From Atopsyche davidsoni (taxonomy: Eukaryota; Arthropoda; Insecta; Trichoptera; Hydrobiosidae): DNA of 64,000 bases. The position numbers and the translations under genes are program-made. How positions within the stretch are numbered: the stretch's first letter is position 1; every line of letters begins with the position of its first letter. The DNA is taken from NCBI GenBank assembly GCA_022113835.1, contig JAILWY010000026.1:3616001-3680000 (forward strand), in the 5' to 3' direction. The notes beneath the pieces were generated by a model. That model was not told where the DNA came from. It searched no databases and worked only from the letters and a program-made list of their open reading frames with translations. Of this stretch, positions 46,930 through 58,013 are shown piece after piece.

Positions 46930-49480
46930 TATTTTAATCGGGTAAACCAAAATTATCTTCTCTGAATTTTCGAAATGGACAACCTTTTGTATTGGAAAGT
47001 ATTGGAAAATAGCAAATAGAGTATTAACCAAATCGCCTCATATATAAATACAAACTTGCTCTAAAAATTCTGGTGAACTGTTAAAAAGCTGAGTGAGTGA
47101 CTTCGTGACTCTTTGGAGAATATTTTAAACATCGTTAAGTCCACGTGTAACACCTCCAGAGTAAAATTTTTAAATTAGAGTAAGTATCTTTCTTCTCATT
47201 ACAACATCTTTTGTAGCTATGAATTTACAGTTAAGATAATTTATTTGTGTATACATTATGAAATTCCTGTTATGCTTATAGCATACTTTTAATTGTGTAA
47301 TTAAATATTTTTACATTAACGAAGATTTTTCATTCCAATGACATAACTTTTTTTGACCTTTTAAGTCCGGCCATTTTTCAAAACACCGTCAAAGAGATAA
47401 TTAATGAAACGCATAAGATACGAGAAATTAATTACTTGCTTATTAAATGGTATTATTTTGATTAGCGAAAAAAATTTAATAACATGATTTATCGACGGTT
47501 GAAATAAATTTGTAACCAACTTTTGAATGGCGTTATTTTAAAAATGAATAAGTTATTGTAATTTTTTTAATTACATATAAGTAGATTAATTAGTTGTGTT
47601 GTCTACAATTTTTACGGTTTGGTTTATTATATATTATTTATGGCATTATAATAATCTTCTCTCATACAAATACGAGCATGAGAGTCGACGCTCGAGCGAG
47701 TCGGCCCACAAGGGGGAACGTTTTAATTACTAATTTTTAATTACCCGCAATAATTAAACCGTTTTTTATCGGATTAATTGTCGAGGCACACAACTTGGAA
47801 ATTGTTTTAAACTAATATTAGTTTTCGGAGTAATTAAAATGAAATACGCCACATCATTGCCGCGATGTATTCTCTTGATAAGTTGGATCTTGTGTAATGT
47901 TCTGACTCATCATATTAAATTATATAAAACTATTTGGGACAGAATCATTAATCACATTTTACATGTTCGAAAATTCCACACAAAGTGCTGTGTGGGTACT
48001 TCGTTTAAAAATAATAGGCTTAACTAATATTAGACATCTCCCCATTATAACACTTTCCTATACATTTAAAAATGTACATTGTTTGCTCTCTGAAAATAAA
48101 ATAAGCAAACGTATGTTTAATTTTAATGTAAATTAAATCATTTTTTTTTACATTCATACTGAAAGTACAAATGTACTTTGACTTGGAAAAAATTGAAATT
48201 AATAATTTGACTTGACATGAAAAAATCATTAAAAAAATAATATCTAAATATTGCTTATAATCTCAAGAAATACTTTAATTTACGTTTTTTTTAAATCTTA
48301 AAACCAGTATTTTCTACTCGTAAACATTTATATACGTATATAAACGAAGTCCTTATTTTATAACAAACAAATTAGTTTAACCGTCACCATATCTCTAATC
48401 GTTCTAGCAGCAGAGTGGCGATGATTTATTACTAAATAATTTCGTTTCTTTACTTAGAGCAGACAACAAAAAAACTTCCCTAATTACTGCAATTTAATTG
48501 CATTGAGAGCACAACTTCATTTTCTTTGTCAAATAATTGCTGTTTCGTATAGATAATTATGTTGAATTAAACTCTCTTGGTATAATTTATTTAATTTTGA
48601 ACAATGTATGTTTTTAATGAAACTGAATAACTTTGTGTAATTTTTACAATGCATACATATCTCACAACACCTTAACTTGTATTCGTACTGTGATATTATT
48701 ATATTTAAGAAAACCATGGTATTTTTTAAAATACTTTTTTTACTGGTATTTCTGATTTTATTCAAATAATATTGTATCAAATAGTGTTTTTATCTCCTAT
48801 GTGTTTTAATCGTAAATGTGTTTTTTTTTTTTTTCATAATTTTGAATGATATGCAACTTTACAGAATCACTCCGTTATTTTAAGATAATTTAGTAATATA
48901 GTTGATTTGACGTAATTCAAAGCAAAAAAACAGTACTGCTTCTGCTTTAAAGTATTTTGCGACTTTCTATTATTTATTTATTTCCCTATACATATATTAA
49001 ATTTTCAGCTTTTGAAAATATGTCCTGATCCATTTGAATTTGTAAATTATTCACTTATTTATATCATATTTTATTTAGTAAAAACCAACATCTAATTCAC
49101 TTAAATAATATATGAAATAGAGACAAAATTATAATGGTAAGACAATGGTTTTTTAATATTTTGTTAAAATGCAATATTAAAACAGGTGAAATGAATTTTT
49201 TTTTTAATATACACGGTATTTTTTTCATCACAATTATAGCAAAAAAACCACTGCATAAATCTTATTTTAAAAATATCGTAATTTATTAACCTTTAGATAT
49301 ACTCGTATTCATTGTTGCAATTATGTGAATGCAAGCTCATTTTTTTATGTTTCTGGGACAACACCGCAGAAGTAGTCAGATATTTTATTTAAATGAGCAT
49401 GATTGCTTTGTGTCAACATCTCTAGCTCATGTCTCCGTAACATCTTAACTAAGTTTTTTGATATTATGTAATAAAAAATA
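46930..49480. other. AT-rich noncoding stretch, nothing recognised
   Basis: Many small AT-driven open frames. No recognised domain, RNA gene or transposon. A brief GC patch is at 47,680-47,720. Confidence 0.55.
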
Positions 49481-49489
49481 GGACCGTAA

Positions 49490-49700
49490 ATATAATATTG
49501 GTACAGGTATTTGAATAGCGGGTGCGCGTACCAGAGGTTGCACAGTCGCTGGTGTGTAATGGCCGTGCTTTACAGCCACAAATAACAGTTCCGGCAACAA
49601 TAATATTGCTATCATTACCTTTGATTACGTAATTATTGTACACAATATAATAAAATAATGCCGGATTGTCTTACCCCAGTGGCGGCGCACATTACCCTAA
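49490..49700. other. GC-richer pocket, unresolved
   Basis: Contains GCGGGTGCGCGTACCAGAGG and CAGTGGCGGCGCAC. No long open frame. Possible conserved noncoding element. Confidence 0.2.
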
Positions 49701-50592
49701 TAAAAAGGTTTAAAAATCATAATTATTTATATTCGTCTCCAATTATCATCCTACCAATTTCTGGACATCAATCTTATATTGAAGCACCCCGGTTTGGGTA
49801 CTTGATCCTAAGCTATGATTAAAAATTCGATAGGGACCAATTAGGACCAATTAGTTAATAAACCCCGAGTATAAAAACAGTAATATTTATTCAAATCTAA
49901 CCGTGCGTTCAACTGTGAATCATTTCAACTTTTTTTCGTTGTTTTTGTATCAAATAAACAGTGCGCAGTACATTTATTTTATTGCATTCGTTTTGTGAAA
50001 GTTTATTAAAACTGTGATAGTAATGTGGAGACTATTTTAAATTCAATATTTTTTCAGTTTTTTTACTATTTTTAACGAAGGAACTTGATGATAAACGTGA
50101 AACTCAATAAATCATGACTTGCTATGAATTAAATATTTTATTTGCATATTGATTACAAACATGTTATTGAAGTTAGTTTCATGATCAAGTGAGCTGAAGA
50201 ATAAAGGCAACAAGCCACGAAAATCTATATATGAAAGTTTTTTTTCTTTTTACACACAACAGCTTTTAGAAAATTTATTTTTAACCTTTTCAAACCTTGC
50301 ATTTTCTGTTTACATTTTTAAAACTTTTACTATGTCGTTCGTCATATTTATATTTTAGTTGTATTTGTGTATTTCACGTCTGTATAAGCCTGATTAAACA
50401 TTGAAAACTAGTCGTGTGTGTTTTGCGTTTTTTATTAGAAAAAACTCGATCGCCCACCACTGCTCGTGACAACTCCCAGCGAACGACAAAACACAAAACG
50501 CTGTTCATGTTTCATTACAATGTGAATATGTCTAATTAAAATGCAAGTACAATAAACAAATGTGACACTATTTACGTATATTTTCATTATTA

Positions 50593-50888
50593 CTAATATG
50601 ATTAGGCACATTAGTTCATACATAGAAGATGATTTAAAGAAACTCTCAGAAAAATATCATCGTGATTTGTGTGGGATTTGAACCCACATCCCCTGGCTTA
50701 CGTGGCCGGTGCATTACCAATTATACCAACGAATCACTGGTACTAAGCAAGAGCATTTTTCTGAGAGTTTCTTTAATCGTCTTCTATGTATGAACGAACG
50801 TGCCTAATCATATTAGTAATAATATAATAAACCCGTAATGGGTAATAAATACGCATCTGATTGACGTCCAATCCAAAAAATAGACATG
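50593..50888. mobile_element. tRNA-Thr SINE with inverted 5' half (twin-priming-like), tail type A
   Basis: Flanked by an 18-base direct repeat, CGTATATTTTCATTRTTA (50575-50592 and 50889-50906, 17 of 18 equal). The left arm (50,593-50,750) is a SINE on the minus strand including its full 76-nt tRNA-like head (50662-50737: acceptor GTGATT/AATCAC, perfect T-arm at 50671-50687). The right arm (50,751-50,888) is the + strand body and tail from TTTCTGAGAGTTTCTTTAAT to AATAGACATG. Both arms share about 100 bases. The left arm meets the target at ATTATTA, which also matches the tail sequence. Confidence 0.85.
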
Positions 50889-50906
50889 CGTATATTTTCA
50901 TTGTTA

Positions 50907-53817
50907 ACAATGATTGAATGCATGGCCATGGCGCAAGTGATGATTACAAATGTCGCAGAGAAGAAATGGCTGAAGTATAAAAGCTAATAAAGCTTTCATT
51001 TCATTCCAAATTCAAATATTTCTTCTTGTGGCAGCGCCAAAGCCGACTCTGGCGGTACTTTTTCTAAGCTTATCCTGTCAGATTGTCAATTTAATGCTCT
51101 GATCGTATTTGACATTTTAATAATGGCGAATTCCTGACAGATGAGCAAAGTATTCGTGCTGACAACCGCACTGTATTATATTTTGTATCTTCTGCGCCTC
51201 CTTCTTGAATAATATAAGAATAATATTAATATCGCACGCCCCCGCCGTCGCAAAGTATAATTTCAAAAGGCTTTATTACGTTTTCTGGATAATTCTGTTT
51301 AATTATGTTTCTCGGTTGTGTCAACGGTGTTTTGATATTTCAATCGCCTTTATAATCAATTAAAAAACAAATTTTAATTTAAAATGCACAAAAGTGATAT
51401 TATACGTGTACAGAGAGGCATAATTGAGGGTTTAAAATTTACAAAATACGATTATGTTGTGAAATAAAAATGTAGTTTTAGATTTCAAAAAACAACATAA
51501 TACAGTGTGTATCTCATAAGTGTATGTATATTAATAAAGCAGACATCCGCACTTGTGAGTAACCACTAATTATCATAAAACTTAACCGCCATGCTGGAAG
51601 TATAATTCTGTTTTATTACGACATTGTATTTCTTCATGGACATGTGTCTGTCGATCTCAGAACCAGATTACCGGCCGATCGGAATCAAATCAGATGGATT
51701 CCTCGAGAGTTTCTTCCATTGTAGAGTAATGCGTGCGAGGCCTGTAATTTAGAGATAATATTCCATAAATATCATTATTAAGGCCTCGAGCATCCGCTTC
51801 CATTAAAATGTATATTGTATTTAACCCACTTCACTCTACACTCCGTCTTGCATTTAAATCAAATCAAAAAAATAATACGTAAAAATAAATTTTTATATCT
51901 AACATTGATATTATGGGACAGTGAGACGGAATGTCTCGTGAATAATACTAGGGAAATACAATCTTTCAAGCGTAAAATTACAGAACACTTAACATAATGT
52001 GGAAGTTGAAAATATTTTTTTAAGCAATTAACGTGTTATATTGTATGATTTTAAATTATAATGTTTTTTTTTTTTTTAGAGAAAACGAACAGTAGTTTTT
52101 TCGTTTCATTCGTAATACGATCATTATTTAGTATGAAATATTATTAAGCATATTAGTGTCATTAAAAAGAAAGTACAAAACGTACTTAAAAAATCATTTA
52201 ACTCTTTGCGTGGATGTTTTTTTTTTCCATGCTATTTGCCTATTATTATTTTCATTACGGAATTTCAAAATGTGGTTGTATTATCCACCATTAAACCGAC
52301 GTTTGTTGGGAACGCTCGTATAAACGACCGGTAACTACAGCCTCAATCACACGTAATCATATGAAGGAACATTTATAATTTGCCTATTTGTTCTGTTGGG
52401 TTTTGAATAGGACAGCCGTTACGGAGATCTCCGGTATGACCGATCGCAGCTCACGAACCGATCCACGTACCGAGGTATTAATAACAACCATTCTCTGTGG
52501 TAGTCAATTAATATCTAACGGTTTAGATTGCGGAGTGGTTGCGTTTGAAAGAAACATTGTTTGATGTACAACACACGGAGAGATTGTTGATAAACACTCG
52601 TAAATAATATTCTTTATTAATGTAATGGATAATGGACGCTGCTTGGAATGTAGCCACAGTTACCTGCGTGTACTGGCGTTCAAATTAAAACCTCGTGAAT
52701 ACATTACTTATCACTTATCACTGGGAATAATTATATTATTTAAACACACTGACAGGCAAGGAATGAGTTCTTTATAACGTGCGTATTTTTTTTCCCTTTG
52801 TTCATTAGCTTACAAACTCTACTCTGTCATTACATGATAAGTTACATTAAGTTTAAAAAGTTTTACTGTAAAATACAAATAAAAGTTTTACACAATGGCA
52901 ATAGTAAATGCTGTATTCAATACAAAGATTTTTTTCTTGCTTTTATAGTAATGTACGGTCCATGGATTGCAGGATGTAAAGTTTTATTGCTGATTCTACT
53001 TAAAATGAACAGTTTTTTCTTTTACATTTTTATTACATCTAAAAAAATGATAAGCAATCTAATAAAAATTCCAGACTAAAATAATAACCACCAGTATATG
53101 TTGAAAAAATATTTGAGTAAAAATGTTTTTCAATTTTCTTCTTAGACATTCATATTTGCAAAGTAGACATATAACAACAAGAAAAACCTCTCAATTATCT
53201 AACCATCTTTCATATAATTTTATTCATCTTTTTCATTTAGTTGAAACAGCACTAAAATAGGCTTATAGATATAATCTTTACTTTATTCATTTTAAAGTAT
53301 TAATTTAGCTTTCTATATGATTGGTGTAAATTGTTTGAGTTATCGTAATCTTGCAACTATTCACCTCCTCGTACAGAGGTATCGCGGGATGGTACCTCGA
53401 TAACCGCACAACACCAACAATACCTGTTAATTGCAACTTATTGCAATTCAAAATAATTTGCTGCAGGTAGTCCTTTAACAAGCCCATGCAGCCTGTGAAT
53501 ATTCTCCATTGCGGACAAAACTACAAGTCTTGCATTGGAATATTTCCGCCTAATAATATGCCAATGAACTTTATTAAAATTTACAGCCATTCAAGTACCG
53601 ACAAGATGTTTACAGTCTCTATTCTTTAATAAATCATTGAGTAGGTAATCCTGTGCATTACTAATGGAATACGAAGCATACACCGCCAGAACTACAGTGT
53701 GTGTGTATGTACATATAGCACGAATTGGCATCAGTTATTTATATATTTTATGACTCCAGCAATGGTTTTATTGATCAACAAGAACTAGAAATATTTTGTA
53801 TCGTGATCAAAAAATAG
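50907..53817. other. AT-rich noncoding stretch with small GC-richer patches
   Basis: Patches at about 51,020-51,070, 51,230-51,250 and 52,310-52,560 are less AT-rich; the last contains GATCTCCGGTATGACCGATC. No exon or transposon recognised. A 93-codon + frame at 52,798-53,079 is lysine- and isoleucine-rich without a domain. Confidence 0.45.
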
Positions 53818-53819
53818 TA

Positions 53820-54280
53820 CAATGTGTCCAAAAAGCGTATCGGGTATTCACTAATAATCAAGTACATTTTTATTGTTGATTATAAGAATACAAAATGGAA
53901 AATTATTTCAAAAAGATGATGTTATCTAAATGGTGACCGTTACGCTGCTGGCACTCTTCTAATCTGGAACGAAGATTGCTGATAACACGCTGACAAATAG
54001 CCCTCGATATTGCTGCCATTTCTGACCTGATGTTTTGTTTCAATTCCGTTAGGTTCATCGGATTATTCTCATAAACCCTACTTTTAAGGTATCCCCATAC
54101 GAAATAGTCAAGAGGGCTAAGGTCAGGGCTTCTGGGAGGCCAGTTGATGCTACCTCTACGTGAAATGACCTTATTATTCAATTGATTGATTGGATGTATG
54201 GCAAGTGGTCTTGTTGGAACCACGTTCTTGAGTTGAAACCTTGAAAAAACAAACACCCGATACTATTTTTGGACACCCTG
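53820..54280 (-). mobile_element. Mariner/Tc1-superfamily element, deletion derivative
   Basis: 461 bp with about 30-bp inverted ends: CAATGTGTCCAAAAAGCGTA on the left and, inverted, CAGGGTGTCCAAAAATAGTA on the right (24 of 30 equal). TA lies on both sides (53818-53819 and 54281-54282). It retains only the C-terminal part of a transposase on the minus strand; the rest was lost by internal deletion. Confidence 0.88.
53903..54256 (-). pseudogene. Mariner-like transposase, C-terminal remnant
   Basis: A 117-codon minus-strand frame. From about residue 30 it has the motif ISRRGSINWPPRSPDLSPLD followed by YFVWGYLKSRVY, the region holding the third catalytic acidic residue (in SPLDYFVWG) of DDE transposases of the mariner/Tc1 superfamily, insect type. 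A helical C-terminal tail follows (TELKQNIRSEMAAI, then VISNLRSRLEECQQRNGHHL). The first two catalytic aspartates and the DNA-binding domain are missing; the first ~25 residues come from the joined 5' end. Not functional alone. Confidence 0.85.
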
Positions 54281-54289
54281 TACTTTGTC

Positions 54290-54560
54290 AGTATATGTCC
54301 AAAAGGGGCAACACGATCTCAAGAAATAAAGTTCAGAAATTAAATGAATTGAAAACCGAGCTGCGTTCAGGGAGTCCGTGTGCACAATGTAACGGAGAGC
54401 GCGGGTCGAGTGGAACGATTCATTTCACATACATAGAAGGGCCACATACAAAATGGATGCTTTTTATTCAGCCACACAAAGGGAGCAGGCCAGATGTCGA
54501 GTCGCGGCCGCCGTACTTCAACTCATTTCCGTTACAAGTTACAGTATAAATAATAAAATA
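54290..54560. other. Even-composition block, unresolved
   Basis: Starts beside the mariner remnant and contains a 102-codon + frame whose later part (KWMLFIQPHKGSRPDVESRP) has no recognisable domain. A NotI-like GCGGCCGC is at about 54,506. It may be a conserved noncoding element or an exon; no support beyond composition. Confidence 0.2.
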
Positions 54561-55744
54561 AAATAGACAGCTCGAATGTTATCTCATATTAAAAAACAAA
54601 ATATCAAGCTTCCGAGTGCCAATATTTGTCTTCATCAACGCTAAAAGCTTTTTTATAACGACTTTAACGAAATTGCTGAAACTACGAAACCGATTTTCGT
54701 TTAGCACGGGAAATATTTTTGCGATGTAATTTCTTTTTATTATATTTGGAAAGAGCGCTCCAGCCAACAGCAATATCCTCTTAACTGCGGACTCAGTGTT
54801 ATAACATTATCTAGCGATATATCTGCGAGTATCTATTGAAATCTGAGCAATTCACAGTGTGCGCTACGTGAAACAAACACACCGCAATTAATCTAATGAT
54901 TGGGGAGAAATCATTTATATAACGGGCAGCTACGTCGTTATGTAAGCCGCTGTGTACTACTGGATGCAAGCCTTTTCACACGTTTTCACCTAATCCAATT
55001 CTTCACTTCCTTTTTCTTATCCGCATAATTACAAACATAATAGTTATATTAGACGTGAGACAAGTAGCTATCTTTGCTGATTCATTCTAACCAATAGTTA
55101 TTTGTAGAAAAATCAAATCGAGCTTCATATTTAATAAATAAATAAATTCATTCAAAAAGTGCATAGTAGGCAGTAATATAATCGTTTTGGTTTTTCTATA
55201 ATGCCTAAATAAAAAGAGTATTTACCAAAATACGCTACACATAAGTTTTACACATGAAGGATATGTCAAGATGGTAGCAATATTTTCATAAGGATAAATA
55301 TTCACGGGGAAATAAAATGACTCAAAGGCATCAGCTGTAAGATTTTTTTCATGGATTCGGAACTGCGACATTGACTAAGTATAAGCGAGACTTTCACATT
55401 GTTATGGCAGAACAAAACAGAGAAGACTTTCAAATAAAAGCTGTCAGCCTTCTGTAAAGGAGATGAACTGGTAAAAAAGAAGGAGTATTGGGCGCTCTAA
55501 AAGCCTTTTTTATACCTGTAAGTTAATGGTGGTTTGGAAAGAAGAAACCCATTTAACAACCTGCCTCTAGAGAAGTGTAACTGCAACGCGCTCGAGACGA
55601 TGATGGAAGATCGTCATTATACGCAAACACAACACAAATGACCGTAAAGATTTAAACCCCAGCCAAAAATAATAATTTATGCCCAAACGTCTGTTATTGA
55701 ATATACGCATTGGCACAATCAAATGCCTGTCTTTTGTGGTAGAA
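54561..55744. other. AT-rich noncoding stretch
   Basis: Nothing recognised before the second Tigger-type element. Confidence 0.5.
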
Positions 55745-56438
55745 CAGTAATACCCCGCTTTACGCGACCCCGTTATGCGCGGTTTCACTATAACGCGAAT
55801 TTAAAATTTCGCGTTAAAATGCCTCACATTACGCGAATTTCTTATTTTAAGAATGTGTATGAACATAATGTAGTCATTTACTTCTCTTAACAGTTAAAAA
55901 CAGCGTTGGATGTTACTAACGTATTTTACAAGAACGTAAAAGAAACGCTACCCAAAAGACAATAGATGTATTTTTCAGTAAAACTGCATTAAGTATTTTA
56001 AGAATAAAAGTGATTGATTCAAATGATTCGTATTTTTTTGTATTAAGTTTTGACTATGTATGTATATTTAATCGTAAACTCCGATATGCGCGAGTTTCAC
56101 TTAACGCGATTTTTCCGGAACGTATTCCTCACGTAAAGCGTATTACTGTAGTGAGATTTTGTGTGTTCACATTTTCAAGCACACAGGTCGCCATTGATTT
56201 GCATTGATTGACATATTCTTTTCTCGCCCAATAAGCGTATCTCATCACAGCCTCCATTCATAACCGGAAGCATGAGCAGTCGTGAGTATTTATTGTCGCT
56301 AATACGGTTCGTATCTTTTTTGTATTAAGTTTTGACTATGTATGCATGTTTAATCGTAAATCCCGATATGCGCGAATTTTACTTAACGCATTTTTTTTCC
56401 GGAACGTATCCCTCGCGTAAAGCTGGGTATTATAACTG
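55745..56438. mobile_element. pogo/Tigger-type MITE, copy 2 (composite with duplicated right end)
   Basis: Starts CAGTAATACCCCGCTTTACG as at 33,912 but with different left flanking DNA, so it is a separate insertion. An internal right end stops at 56,148; then comes the same segment as at 34 kb (GTGAGATTTTGTGTG to ATTGTCGCTA, with a deletion of about 25 bases), followed by another TTAAGTTTTG unit and a final right end, slightly altered (GGTATTATAACTG), at 56,438. The two TTAAGTTTTG starts are 282 bases apart (56,043 and 56,325). No transposase frame. Confidence 0.85.
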
Positions 56439-56458
56439 TATTATTACGCATTTTTTAA

Positions 56459-56835
56459 TACAAAAATGCAGTGTATTTGCGGGGCGCGTGGCGGAAGCGA
56501 ACATCCTCAGCCGGAGAAAACTGCTCGTATAATCGTTTGAGTCGGAAGTTGAGTCAGATTGCATAAGCCCATAATAAAAGCTCGCAGCGGGCTTCCGTGC
56601 CGGCGCCCGCCCCCGCGCCCGGAGGCGTTGTTGGGCTAGGTCAGCTCCGCGGACTTGACACGTGACGTCACGCGCCGCCCGACCGCCGACCGCCGACCGG
56701 CAGACCGCCCGACCGGCCGACCGGCACCCGCGGGGTGTCACTGATCGCCCGTTGATTAAGAGCTCAGCCGCTAAGAGCGGTGGCAGGAGACCAGGCCTTA
56801 TTGAACACTTACCCGCGCGCTCTCGAGGCTCTGCT
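56459..56835. promoter_or_regulatory. CpG-rich island with CRE and (GACCGCC)n repeats
   Basis: The most GC- and CpG-rich block in the window. It has a perfect cAMP-response-type palindrome TGACGTCA at 56663-56670 directly after CACGTG, and an array of GACCGCC/CGACCGG units at about 56,680-56,730. Open frames on both strands are arginine/alanine/proline-rich by composition. Likely a promoter or CpG island; the transcript it serves is not identified. Confidence 0.4.
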
Positions 56836-56959
56836 ATAAAGAACTTTTTTTATCGATAGATTTACTTACTACTAGTTGCTTGTTTACAATTCTTTTATGA
56901 AGATATATAACATATTACATCATTGATTTTTGTGAAGACCGTCTCACAGGAAGTACGAT

Positions 56960-57815
56960 TTTGCCTAATAACGATTAAGTACATTTTTTCAAATATTGAA
57001 AATTGACACGTTGACTGCCGTGTCAGCCACCGGTGGCCGACACCGAGGTATTCCAAATGGGCCGCGTCGGCCACGACATACTTGACTTCAGCTTGTCATT
57101 TTGCCCGTCGGCGATGCGCCCTGTATTAATACATTGAAGGCGGGGCGGGTACTAGTACCCGCTTCGCTGACTGCCGTCTAAAAGCGGGGCGGGTACTGTG
57201 GTACCGCCCCGCGAGATCATTTGGGTTGGCCGCCCCTGTTTTAAAATAAATTTTAAAATTTAAATTTTATGGATAATAAATGATTGATAGACTAATTAAC
57301 TCGGAGTTGCTAAACGAAAAAAAAATCAAAAATTGCAAAGGGTTAGTGTATAGACTAGATTTCGCACGCGCAATTTTACGCGAATTTTGCCCGCTACGCC
57401 CATCAGTTTAGTCAATTTGGTTACCCGCCTAAAGTGTGTTAAACTACTATTGAACATGGCCGGCACGGCTCTCTTCTATTTTCCTTCGATATGGCCAATA
57501 AAAATATCCTAAAACAAATGAAATAATTTTATTTCGACCCATTATATAAAATTAAACCTAAAAACGTGAAAACCATTTTTGGACATTTCACGAAAATCCT
57601 ATTGGCAGTCAACGTGTTAAAGAAACTCTCAGAAAAATATCATCGTGATTTGTGTGGGATTTGAACCCACATCCCCAAGCTTACATGGCCGGTGCATTAC
57701 CAATTATACCAACGAATCACTGGTACTAAGCAAGAATTGCTAATGCACCGGTTTTCTTTTCTTTAATCAATTTTCAATATTTGAAAAAATGTACTTAATC
57801 ATTATTAAAATATAT
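56960..57815. mobile_element. Head-to-head palindromic tRNA-Thr SINE, tail type B, split by a MITE
   Basis: The left arm is a minus-strand SINE: its tail (56,960-57,006) is separated from its body (57,617 onward) by a 610-bp MITE. Its head is a complete 76-nt tRNA-like sequence (57645-57720). A + strand arm follows: it begins TTGCTAATGCACCGG at about 57,737, lacks most of the head, and has the same B tail (TCAATTTTCAATATTTG, ending ACTTAATCATTATT near 57,806). So two arms with matching tail types lie 5' to 5', as at 50.6 kb. No flanking direct repeat was found; another MITE sits at the right edge. Confidence 0.8.
57007..57616. mobile_element. piggyBac-type MITE inserted in the SINE
   Basis: 13-bp perfect inverted ends CACGTTGACTGCC (57007-57019 and, inverted, 57604-57616). 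Flanked by TTAA on the right and TTGA on the left, suggesting a piggyBac-like TTAA target. 610 bp, without a transposase frame; internal GGGGCGGGTACTAGTACCCG and GGGTACTGTGGTACC palindromes near 57,142-57,215. The interrupted SINE sequence can be read across the insertion by comparison with 38.2 kb and 57.77 kb. Confidence 0.8.
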
Positions 57816-57816
57816 A

Positions 57817-58011
57817 ACGAGTTAGGCAGGGAGGTATGAATGATTTGAACGAGGCGATAAACTTGGCGGATATATGGGGTATCTGCTCGTCAGGAGATTT
57901 TTGTAATGGCAACATCCAAGTTACACATTGAAAAAATAAAATGTAAGTTTCGCTAAAAAATGAGTGTTTAACTGTTATTTCAAATCATCCATACCTCCCT
58001 GCCTAATCCTG
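57817..58011. mobile_element. Small TA-type MITE, 195 bp
   Basis: Inverted repeats at 57822-57849 and 57979-58006 agree at 27 of 28 bases (TTAGGCAGGGAGGTATG core). TA lies on each side (57815-57816 and 58012-58013). Probably a mariner-type non-autonomous element. No coding frame. Confidence 0.8.
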
Positions 58012-58013
58012 TA

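Noticed and set aside
50662..50737. Possible genuine tRNA-Thr gene (also 27,793 and 57,645)
   Set aside because: The 33rd position is A instead of the invariant T, the anticodon stem has mismatches, there is no terminator T-run, and SINE bodies follow. They are SINE heads.
54241..54549. 102-codon plus frame beginning in the mariner remnant's end
   Set aside because: It starts inside the transposon's inverted repeat and shows no domain; kept only as an unresolved block.
56430..56859. Arginine/alanine-rich frames on both strands
   Set aside because: Composition effect of the CpG island and GACCGCC repeats.
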